Assembly: GCA_040766135.1 (NCBI GenBank)
Contig: JAXGRA010000013.1
Coordinates: 1 to 57,897, forward strand
Reading direction: 5' to 3'
DNA from: JAGVSV01 sp040766135
GTDB lineage: Bacteria > Bacillota > Clostridia > Christensenellales > Aristaeellaceae
Length of the DNA: 57,897 nucleotides
Part shown: piece by piece, positions 51,268 through 57,897 of the stretch
How positions within the stretch are numbered: position 1 is the first letter of the stretch
Layout: every line of letters starts with the position of its first letter
Translations under genes and position numbers: made by a program
The notes under the pieces: generated by a model
What the model saw: the letters and a program-made list of their open reading frames with translations, nothing else
The model's database searches: none
Told to the model about the DNA's origin: nothing

Positions 51268-51297
51268 TTGACCTGCACGCGCTGATGCAAGTACAAT
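51268..51297 (+). promoter_or_regulatory. Promoter of the second GH127 gene
   Basis: TTGACC (51268-51273), 18 bases and TACAAT (51292-51297) lie 30 bases before the ATG at 51327. The small hairpin ATCTCC-N8-GGAGAT upstream (near 51226-51245) may end the preceding transcript. Confidence 0.6.
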
Positions 51298-51326
51298 ACA
51301 GTCAATCAACATAGCAGGAGGCCGCC

Positions 51327-53114
51327 ATGAAGTTTGCCAACTGGACGCCGGTCAGCTTTGAGCGGGTGACGGGCATCAACGGGTTCTGGAAGGATCGTAT
51401 GGATGCGGTGCGCGAGACCACCGTGCGCGTATGCTTAGACTATTGCAAGTCCACCGGCCGCATTGCCAATTTCCGCAAGGCTGCGGGCTGGGAACAGGGC
51501 GCGCATCAGGGCATCTACTTTGATGACAGCGATGTGTACAAGGTGCTGGAGGGCGTGGCTTACCTGCTGATGGACGGGCGATGCCCGGCGCTGGAGCAGG
51601 AGGCCGACGAAATCATTGACGCTATCTGCGCTGCGCAGTGGGACGAGGGATACATCAACACCTACTACACCCTGACCGACCGAGAAAAACGCTGGACGGA
51701 CATGGCGCGGCACGAGGCATACTGCATCGGCCACATGGTGGAGGGTGCCATCGCCTACGCGCAGGCCACCGGCAAAACCAAGTGGCTGGATACCGCCATC
51801 CGCGCTGTGGAGCACATGATGGATGTTTTTGGCCCCGGCAAGCGGACCTGGATTACCTGTCATCAGGAGTTGGAGCTGGCGCTCGTCCGCCTGTGGCGGC
51901 ACACCGGGCGGCAGGATTTCCTGGCTTTTGCGCAGTTTCTGGTGGAGCAGCGCGGGCACGGGCATCTGAAAAGCGAACTGTTTGAGAAATACGGCTTTGG
52001 CCCGGATTATTGCCAGGATGATGTGCCCGCGCGGGAGCTTACCCGCGTCACCGGCCACGCCGTGCGCGCCATGTATTATTACAGCGCTTTGGCCGACATT
52101 GCCGCCATCACCGCCGATCAGGGGCTGTATGCCGCGCTGCTTCGGCTGTGGGCTGATGTGGTGCCCGGCAACCTGTACCTGACCGGCGGCATCGGGCAGG
52201 ACGCCGCCAACGAGGGCTTCACGCGCCCCTTCCACAAGCCCAATCTGACGGCCTACTGCGAAACCTGCGCAGCCATCGGCATGGCGCTGTGGAACCAGCG
52301 CATGAACCTGCTCACCGGCGAGGCGAAGTATGCCGACCTTGTCGAGACCGAGCTGTACAACGGCGTGCTGGCCGGGCTGCAGCTGGACGGCAGCAAATTC
52401 TTCTATGAAAACCCGCTGTCCTCGGTGGGCAAGCATCACCGCAAACCGTGGTATGGCTGCAGCTGCTGCCCCACCAATCTGGTGCGCTTTGTGCCGTCGG
52501 TGGGCGGGTATGCCTATGCTGTGCAGGACAGCATGCTGGTGGTCAATCAGTTCGTGCCCGGCACGGCGCGCGTGCCGATGGCGCAGGGCGAGGCTGTGCT
52601 GACCGTGGACACGCGCTATCCGCTGGACGGGCAGGTACATCTGCATGTAACAGGCTCTGTTCAAATTTTGCGCCTGCGCAAGCCGGGCTGGTGCACAAGC
52701 TGGACGCTTACAGCAAATGGCAAGAACATACAGCCGGAACTGCAAAATGGGTATCTGGATGTACCCGTGCAGTCCGGCGATCGCATTGTATTTTCCATGG
52801 ATATGCCGGTGCGCGTGGTGCACGATGACCCGCGCGTGCTGGAAAACCAGGGCCGTGTGGCGGTGTGCCACGGGCCGCTCGTCTATTGTGCCGAAGAGTG
52901 CGACAACCCTGGCTTTGTGCGCGAGTATTTCCATGCCGAACTGCCCGTGGGCACCGGCGCATGGTATACGCAGCATGCTGATATGCTGGGCGGCATTGTG
53001 CTGCTCAAAAATGACCAGCGCACGCTGATTCCCTACTATGCCTGGGACAACCGTGAACCAGGCGCCATGACGGTATGGATGCGGGAATATCCTGTTTGTT
53101 TGTTAACGGATTAA
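51327..53114 (+). CDS. Beta-L-arabinofuranosidase family protein (GH127)
   Basis: This 595-residue glycosidase matches GH127 HypBA1-like enzymes: YLTGGIGQD, TRPFHKPNLTAYCETCAAIGMALWNQRM (Glu near residue 311 with nearby Cys) and WYGCSCCPTNLVRFVPSVGGYAY (Cys triplet near 374), which together build the Zn-thiolate catalytic site. AGGAGG precedes the ATG. There is no signal peptide, so it acts on imported oligosaccharides. It is GC-rich, in contrast to the neighbouring paralogue. Confidence 0.92.
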   Translation: MKFANWTPVSFERVTGINGFWKDRMDAVRETTVRVCLDYCKSTGRIANFRKAAGWEQGAHQGIYFDDSDVYKVLEGVAYLLMDGRCPALEQEADEIIDAICAAQWDEGYINTYYTLTDREKRWTDMARHEAYCIGHMVEGAIAYAQATGKTKWLDTAIRAVEHMMDVFGPGKRTWITCHQELELALVRLWRHTGRQDFLAFAQFLVEQRGHGHLKSELFEKYGFGPDYCQDDVPARELTRVTGHAVRAMYYYSALADIAAITADQGLYAALLRLWADVVPGNLYLTGGIGQDAANEGFTRPFHKPNLTAYCETCAAIGMALWNQRMNLLTGEAKYADLVETELYNGVLAGLQLDGSKFFYENPLSSVGKHHRKPWYGCSCCPTNLVRFVPSVGGYAYAVQDSMLVVNQFVPGTARVPMAQGEAVLTVDTRYPLDGQVHLHVTGSVQILRLRKPGWCTSWTLTANGKNIQPELQNGYLDVPVQSGDRIVFSMDMPVRVVHDDPRVLENQGRVAVCHGPLVYCAEECDNPGFVREYFHAELPVGTGAWYTQHADMLGGIVLLKNDQRTLIPYYAWDNREPGAMTVWMREYPVCLLTD

Positions 53115-53201
53115 GAGGAGTCAAAAAAATCCTTGCCTCAGGTGTTGCCTGTGTGGTAACCTTTTCACATCATATGCTGCACAAGCGGAGGAGGAAATGG
53201 G

Positions 53202-55001
53202 ATGAGAAAATGGACCAAACTATTACTGGTACTGGTGCTAGTTATTTGCCTGCCGGCCTGGGCTGCGCCCGCTGATGGTGAATATGTGGGTACTGGCAAT
53301 GGCTACGGTGGCGAGATGGAAGTCAAAGTCACCATGAAAGACGGACAGATAACCGCTGTTGAAGTGCTGAAGCATGGTGAAACGGCTGGTATTTCCGACC
53401 CGGCGTTGGAACAGATGCCCAAAACTATTGTGGACAAGCAATCGCTCAATGATGTGGATGTGGTTGCGGGTGCCAGCCGTACCTCACAGGGGATTTTGGC
53501 TGCTGTACAAGATGCGTTGAATCAGGCCTCGGGCGTTGTGGCAGAGGAGCCTCTGGTATGCACCATTGATAATCCGGATGTTCTGGTGATTGGCGGCGGC
53601 ATAGCGGGTATGCGCTCGGCTATTGCAGCGTTAGAAAAGGGTGCGAAAGTTGTTATTCTGGAAAAAACAGATGTACTGGGCGGTACCATTGGTGGCGGTA
53701 CGCTGATTGGCGTCAACAGCATTCTTCAAAAAGAAGAGGGAATCACCGATGATCCTGAGTTGCTGATCGGCGACTACGAGCGCCTGAACCAGGGTTATAT
53801 TGATCGTAATCCTGGTGTTGAATATGAGTGGAACAAGTCGCTGGGCGAATACTTCGCTTATCACTGTGGTGAGGAACTGGACTGGGTAACCAACTTGGGA
53901 ATTGAGTTTACCAATCGCACCCCTTCGCAACCCACTTTGTATGAGCCGCTGAGTGTGCCGCGGGTATCCAGCTGCAAACGTTCGTCCTTAACCGATGTGG
54001 TGTTGGGCCAATTGCAACCATACATTGATCAAGGTCAGTGCTGCGTGATGTTTGAAACTCCGGCTACTGATTTGATTCTCAAAGATGGTGTGGTGGTAGG
54101 AGCTACTACAGCCAATGGCGAATACCGTGCCAAAGCCACCATTTTGGCTACCGGCGGATATGGATATTCTGAAGAGTTGGTTAAACGCTTCAATCTGAAA
54201 AACTTTACAACCACCTCCAGTTGGTTTACCACTGGCGACGGAATGTTGATGGCTGAACGTGCCGGTGGTGTACTGACCAACATGGACTTTTTGACCGTTT
54301 ATGCTGGCGGTCTGAAAACGCCGGAGGGTGGTTTGACGCGTACAATGTCCATCCGTATCAAGGATTTTCCTTTCCTGGTTTTTGTAAACGCTGAGGGTAA
54401 TCGCTTTGTGGATGAATTGGGCCGCGAAGATGGATCAAGCTATGATGAAATTACTTCCTGGTGGAAGGTAGGCGATAACAAGGTTTACATCCTGTTGGAT
54501 CAGGACATGGTGGATGAACTGAAAGCCATGGAAAAACCTGTTATTACTGGCGACAAGGACTGGAGCAAGTTTGAAGATCAGCTGCAAAAGGGCAATATCT
54601 TGTTCGGCGGTGCTACCATTGAAGAAGTGGCTCAGAAGGCTGGTATCAATGCTGAAAATCTGGCCCAAACCATTGAAAGGTACAATGGCTTTGCACGCGC
54701 TGGCAAAGACGAGGATTTTGGGCGCACGCGCCTGATGAAGGAGTTCTCGGGTAGCACGTACTATATCTTTGAAACAACGCCTTATATCATGATTACAGCC
54801 GGTGGCCCGGCCATGAACGACAAAGGCGAGGTGACCGACAAAAACGGCAACCCCATTAAAGGGTTGTATCAGGCTGGCGAGATCGTCGGCATGGCTAACG
54901 CGTTTGGCCGCACTACCATTGGTGGTGTAGGCAATTCTGGTACCTTGGTATGGGGCAAACTGGCTGGCAGCAGTGCAGCAGATTATGCGCTTAGCAAGTA
55001 A
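53202..55001 (+). CDS. Exported FMN-binding/FAD fumarate-reductase-like flavoprotein
   Basis: This 599-residue protein has a signal peptide (cleavage after AWA). An FMN_bind domain (residues about 27-105) carries AGASRTSQG, the site where ApbE attaches FMN to Thr/Ser. From residue 127 comes a fumarate-reductase/urocanate-reductase type FAD domain (DVLVIGGGIAGMRSA, ATGGYGYSEELV, PFLVFVNAEGNRFVDE and AGEIVGMANAFGRTTIGG). Such enzymes reduce an enoate outside the membrane and can act as terminal electron sinks for anaerobes. GGAGGAGG precedes the ATG. Its GGT/ACT-rich codons differ from its neighbours. No ApbE or electron-donor gene is in the window; the substrate is unknown. Confidence 0.9.
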   Translation: MRKWTKLLLVLVLVICLPAWAAPADGEYVGTGNGYGGEMEVKVTMKDGQITAVEVLKHGETAGISDPALEQMPKTIVDKQSLNDVDVVAGASRTSQGILAAVQDALNQASGVVAEEPLVCTIDNPDVLVIGGGIAGMRSAIAALEKGAKVVILEKTDVLGGTIGGGTLIGVNSILQKEEGITDDPELLIGDYERLNQGYIDRNPGVEYEWNKSLGEYFAYHCGEELDWVTNLGIEFTNRTPSQPTLYEPLSVPRVSSCKRSSLTDVVLGQLQPYIDQGQCCVMFETPATDLILKDGVVVGATTANGEYRAKATILATGGYGYSEELVKRFNLKNFTTTSSWFTTGDGMLMAERAGGVLTNMDFLTVYAGGLKTPEGGLTRTMSIRIKDFPFLVFVNAEGNRFVDELGREDGSSYDEITSWWKVGDNKVYILLDQDMVDELKAMEKPVITGDKDWSKFEDQLQKGNILFGGATIEEVAQKAGINAENLAQTIERYNGFARAGKDEDFGRTRLMKEFSGSTYYIFETTPYIMITAGGPAMNDKGEVTDKNGNPIKGLYQAGEIVGMANAFGRTTIGGVGNSGTLVWGKLAGSSAADYALSK

Positions 55002-55017
55002 ATTATAAGTACCGATA

Positions 55018-55047
55018 GCCGCCGGACGTCTGTCCGGCGGCGTTTCT
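55018..55047 (+). terminator. Terminator after the flavoprotein gene
   Basis: GCCGCCGGAC and GTCCGGCGGC pair over GTCT, with GTTTCTT after. The remaining bases up to 55237 are AT-rich and show no gene or clear promoter. Confidence 0.82.
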
Positions 55048-55237
55048 TATATACTTCTATTCGAGAAGCTATCATACAAATCCAGAATAGAAAACTACAA
55101 GTGCTTCCCTTGTGTGGATAATCTGATATAGTGACTATTATAACGAAAGAATCAGCAGTTGCTTTACCTGTGGGGGCATTATCACAGATAGATGCCTGAT
55201 AAACACAAAACAGTGATCATTGAGGAAGCATGCAATC

Positions 55238-56440
55238 ATGAAGCACACATATAGTGCAGAACAAAGAAACCTGCGATTTTACCTGGCATCTCATATTTTT
55301 TACTATGCCGCCGCTGGTCTCGTGTCGGAGAACTATGTACAAACGTATCTTTTGCGATTAGGGGTGACAGAGGGAAATATCAGTGTTTACGGTTATGCAG
55401 CGCAAATTGCTGCGATGGTTGCCTATGCGCTATTTTCTGGGGTATCTATCAGCAAACCTGGCGTGTGGAAGAGGATTATGGGTTTGGCGTTTGCAATGGG
55501 CGTTCTGCCTGCGGCTTTGCTGCTGGCGGCAGGGCAAGCGCAAGGCCTGGCCGCGCTGGGCGTTGCTGTAGTCGGAGTGGTGGTTTACAGCTTTTCCGAT
55601 GCGTATAAAGCATCAGGCAGCTATGCTATCATGCCCTACTTGTTCCGGCGGGAACAATATGCCAGGGTGTCCGGGTTGTCGGGGATGTTTGGCGGTGCTG
55701 CCGCAGCGCTTATTAGCCTGACGGCCAGCGTGATGCTGCGCGGCGGCGCCAGCTATGCTCCTTTGTTTAGTGTGAGTCTGGTACTCATGCTAACATCCGC
55801 TTTGCTGTATGCGCGGATGCGGCCAGCCATCCCGAAGCCTTCTGCTACAGAGGAGAAGACAGGCGGACGCCAGGTGCTTGCAAAGATCATCATGCCGGCC
55901 TACAGGAAGATTATGCTGCCGCATTTTTTTCGTGGCATTGCTACGGCCGCCATGTACTACTTTGTATTAACGGGGCATCGAAATGTTCCGCTTAACGATG
56001 CGCAGTCTACATTTTTGATAACGGCCAGTGTGCTGACCAATATGACGGGCTGCTTTGTTTTTATCCGTGCGGTGCGCCGCATTCGGTCGGGTGTACTGGT
56101 GGTTATTGCTTACAGCGTGTGCGCGGCAGGTATGTTGACGGTACCCTGGGTGCGGACAGTGGGCGCTTTTTTTGCTCTGTACATCATTTATATGATTGCG
56201 TTGGTTATTACACAATACAGCATTCCCTATGGCGTATTGCGCAGCACAAAGAATGAGGACTTAGCGCTGATTTCAGCCTCGCGTATGTTTATCCATAATG
56301 TCGCAGCCGCATTGTTTATCTTCCTTTTTGGCATCATCATGAACCGCGTTTCCCCTGTTTTGGTCATGGCGTGCGGCGCTGCTGCAGGCCTTGCTGCCGG
56401 GGTGTTGTATATGGCGCAATTCCATGATGAATTGCGATGA
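55238..56440 (+). CDS. MFS-type membrane transporter
   Basis: This 400-residue protein has about 12 hydrophobic helices with a polar loop in the middle (PSATEEKTGGRQ, about residues 205-220), the usual 6+6 layout of major facilitator proteins. The chosen ATG at 55238 lies nine bases after GAGGAAG; the frame opens earlier at a TTG. It stands alone between the flavoprotein and the P-II gene. The substrate is not recognisable. Confidence 0.78.
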   Translation: MKHTYSAEQRNLRFYLASHIFYYAAAGLVSENYVQTYLLRLGVTEGNISVYGYAAQIAAMVAYALFSGVSISKPGVWKRIMGLAFAMGVLPAALLLAAGQAQGLAALGVAVVGVVVYSFSDAYKASGSYAIMPYLFRREQYARVSGLSGMFGGAAAALISLTASVMLRGGASYAPLFSVSLVLMLTSALLYARMRPAIPKPSATEEKTGGRQVLAKIIMPAYRKIMLPHFFRGIATAAMYYFVLTGHRNVPLNDAQSTFLITASVLTNMTGCFVFIRAVRRIRSGVLVVIAYSVCAAGMLTVPWVRTVGAFFALYIIYMIALVITQYSIPYGVLRSTKNEDLALISASRMFIHNVAAALFIFLFGIIMNRVSPVLVMACGAAAGLAAGVLYMAQFHDELR

Positions 56441-56477
56441 TAGAACACTCCAACAATCCAATAATTCTATAATAAAA

Positions 56478-56507
56478 TTGAAATACCCTGCGCATTCATG
56501 GTATCAT
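56478..56507 (+). promoter_or_regulatory. Promoter of the P-II/DUF1538 unit
   Basis: TTGAAA (56478-56483), 18 bases and TATCAT (56502-56507) precede the tandem P-II gene. Confidence 0.55.
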
Positions 56508-56562
56508 TCCTTGTATTATTACGCGAAGGGCGTTGTTTGCCTGCTCGCAGGAAGTGGTGGCT

Positions 56563-57222
56563 ATGGACGCAGACAAGTTGTTTTTTGCCGTGGTGGACAG
56601 GGGTAAGGCCAATCGTCTGCTGCACACGGCGCAGGCATGCGGCGCAAAGGGCGGCACGATTTTTTTAGGTGAAGGCACCATGCACTCGCCGCTGTTGGAT
56701 ATCCTGGGCCTGAACGAAGTGCGCAAGGAAATTTTGATGACAGCCGTGCCCAAGGGCATCAGCGAAAAACTGTATGAAACATTGACGCGGGAGTTTAAGC
56801 TCCACAAAAAATACAAGGGCATCGCGTTTACCACGCCGTTCCGGCGCTGGTCGCCGGAGGCGCACACGCTCCCGGCGCTGGATCGTGCCGAGGATGCGCC
56901 CTGGCGCTGCCTGATGGTGGTGGTGGATAAGGGGCGCGGGCATGATTGTATGAAGGTGGCCCGTGCGGCAGGAGCTGGCGGCGGCACCATCATCCATGCG
57001 CATGGTGCTGGCGTGCCCAAGGATTTTTACTTCCCTTTGATGGTGGAGCCGCAAAAGGATGTGGTGATGATGGTGGTGCCCGCTGACCGGGCCGAGGGTA
57101 TCCGTAACGCCATCTACACCGGCATGGAGTTGGCCAAGCCCGGTGCCGGTATTATTTTTACGCTGCCGGTGATTAATACCGTAGGCCTGTATGAGAGCAA
57201 CCGCAAGGAGGGCACAAAATGA
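56563..57222 (+). CDS. Tandem-domain P-II-like regulatory protein
   Basis: This 219-residue protein holds two P-II (GlnB-like) domains in a row. Domain 1 (about 1-95) has LLHTAQACGAKGGTIFLGEG and KEILMTAVP. Domain 2 (about 110-219) has GHDCMKVARAAGAGGGTIIHAHG and VVMMVVP. The GA(K/G)GGTI loop before the T-loop region is the nucleotide-site element of the family. The T-loops are short and lack the usual uridylylated Tyr context. Its stop overlaps the DUF1538 membrane protein start (ATGA), so it probably gates that transporter by nucleotide-dependent binding, as P-II proteins do for AmtB. The start could also be a TTG 30 bases upstream. Confidence 0.85.
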   Translation: MDADKLFFAVVDRGKANRLLHTAQACGAKGGTIFLGEGTMHSPLLDILGLNEVRKEILMTAVPKGISEKLYETLTREFKLHKKYKGIAFTTPFRRWSPEAHTLPALDRAEDAPWRCLMVVVDKGRGHDCMKVARAAGAGGGTIIHAHGAGVPKDFYFPLMVEPQKDVVMMVVPADRAEGIRNAIYTGMELAKPGAGIIFTLPVINTVGLYESNRKEGTK

Positions 57223-57897
57223 GCGTTCTTCGACAAAAGTTCGGTGAAGTTGTTCGCTCGATGCTGCCCATTGTGGCGCTGGTACTGCTGCTTAGTTTCA
57301 CACTGGTGGATGTTAGCACCGATGTGACCATCCGCTTTTTGCTGGGCAGTGCACTGGTTATGTTAGGTCTGGGTATTTTCTTATGGGGTGTCGACCTGGC
57401 CATGAACCCCATCGGGCACCACATGGCCGAGGAGGTGGCGACCTCCCGCTCCGGTATCGGGGTGGCGGTGTTAAGTTTTCTGCTGGGCTTTTTGGTTACT
57501 GTGGCGGAGCCGGATTTGCTCATCCTTGGCCACCAGGTGGAAAATGCCTCCGGCGGCACGCTGGGTGCAATGCTTATCGTTTACGCGGTGTCCATTGGCG
57601 TGGGTGTGTTGGTATCCTTTGGCACGTTCCGCCTGTTGCGCAGCCGCAGCTACCCGCTGTTTATGGGCCTGGCCTATGCCATTAACTTTTTTCTGGCTAT
57701 CTTTGTGGGCGAAGGTTTCATGGCCATTGCCTTTGACGCTTCCGGCGCTACCACCGGTGCGCTGACCACGCCGTTTGTGCTGGCGCTATCCATGGGGCTG
57801 GCGCGCATCAAGGGCGGAAAGACAGCGGAGGAGGACTCCTTTGGCATGGTCGGTGCGATGAGCGCCGGCCCCATCATGGCGGTCATGCTGCTGAGCA
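57219..57897 (+). CDS. DUF1538 integral membrane protein (partial, cut by window end)
   Basis: The first 226 residues are present; the frame is open to the window edge. The protein has many hydrophobic helices and the DUF1538 features GIFLWGVDLAMNPIG, FLVTVAEPDLLILGHQVE and AIAFDASGATTGALTTPFVLAL. DUF1538 proteins are suspected transporters and usually accompany P-II-like genes, as here. AGGAGGG lies eight bases before the ATG, which overlaps the P-II stop. The transported substance is unknown. Confidence 0.88.
   Translation, partial: MSVLRQKFGEVVRSMLPIVALVLLLSFTLVDVSTDVTIRFLLGSALVMLGLGIFLWGVDLAMNPIGHHMAEEVATSRSGIGVAVLSFLLGFLVTVAEPDLLILGHQVENASGGTLGAMLIVYAVSIGVGVLVSFGTFRLLRSRSYPLFMGLAYAINFFLAIFVGEGFMAIAFDASGATTGALTTPFVLALSMGLARIKGGKTAEEDSFGMVGAMSAGPIMAVMLLS

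Overview
The window reads as chromosomal DNA of an anaerobic, probably gut-associated Bacillota of the class Clostridia with fairly high G+C. The signs are strong AGGAGG ribosome binding sites, TTGACA/TATAAT promoters, a GntP/CoA-transferase/LarA-type fermentative gene set, many carbohydrate-active enzymes, no respiratory chain and no oxygenases. This is inference from gene content; no rRNA or universal marker gene is present. I could not run searches, so family names come from motifs read by eye.

Layout. (1) 25-4958: a BMP-type nucleoside ABC importer (binding protein, double ATPase, two permeases). (2) 5023-6408, minus strand: cysK followed by an IscR-type Rrf2 regulator. (3) 6543-6627: tRNA-Leu(GAG) with a consensus promoter and a terminator. 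(4) 6711-16401: a catabolic block with an IclR regulator and 2-oxopent-4-enoate hydratase on one strand. Divergently there is acetaldehyde dehydrogenase, 4-hydroxy-2-oxovalerate aldolase, an IlvD/Edd dehydratase, a GntP permease, a CoA-disulfide-reductase-like flavoprotein and a two-subunit CoA-transferase-like enzyme. A decayed copy of the tRNA-Leu 3' end plus its terminator lies just beyond it (16435-16502), so the block sits between two direct repeats like a tRNA-targeted island. (5) 16551-21964: a MacB-like exporter and a divergent OmpR/histidine-kinase pair that share a mirror-image set of PhoB-type boxes.

(6) 22281-24056: a DUF5320 / DUF134 / Mrp-NBP35 cluster behind a promoter carrying two related palindromes. 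(7) 24271-33740: a uroporphyrinogen-decarboxylase-like protein, metallophosphoesterase and FAD oxidoreductase, then a secreted phosphodiester glycosidase and an LRR protein, then a sugar isomerase-like protein and a GH78 alpha-L-rhamnosidase. (8) 33789-38494, minus strand: an operon of an ICMT-like membrane methyltransferase, a GH3-type acyl-adenylating enzyme and a membrane GAF-GGDEF-HD-GYP protein. (9) 38722-44920: a second uroporphyrinogen-decarboxylase-like protein, an Eis-like acetyltransferase, a KdgK-like kinase, 6-phosphogluconate dehydrogenase and a LarA-family epimerase. This looks like a sugar-acid module.

(10) 45139-53114: a sugar epimerase, then a visibly AT-rich cassette (about 46.0-51.2 kb) with an ABC sugar importer and a DUF1680/GH127 protein, next to a GC-rich GH127 paralogue. 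(11) 53202-57897: an exported FMN/FAD reductase, an MFS-type permease, a tandem-domain P-II protein and a DUF1538 membrane protein cut by the window edge.

The observations I rate highest are these. First, an oxygenase-free meta-cleavage lower pathway is joined to an IlvD/Edd dehydratase and a GntP permease, which would make chemical sense for a 5-deoxy-pentonate. Second, tRNA-like repeats bracket that block exactly. Third, a palindromic intergenic element occurs in two copies (21977-22136 and 44923-45054) with compensating changes in its terminal stem. Fourth, the ICMT/GH3/HD-GYP operon is an unusual combination.
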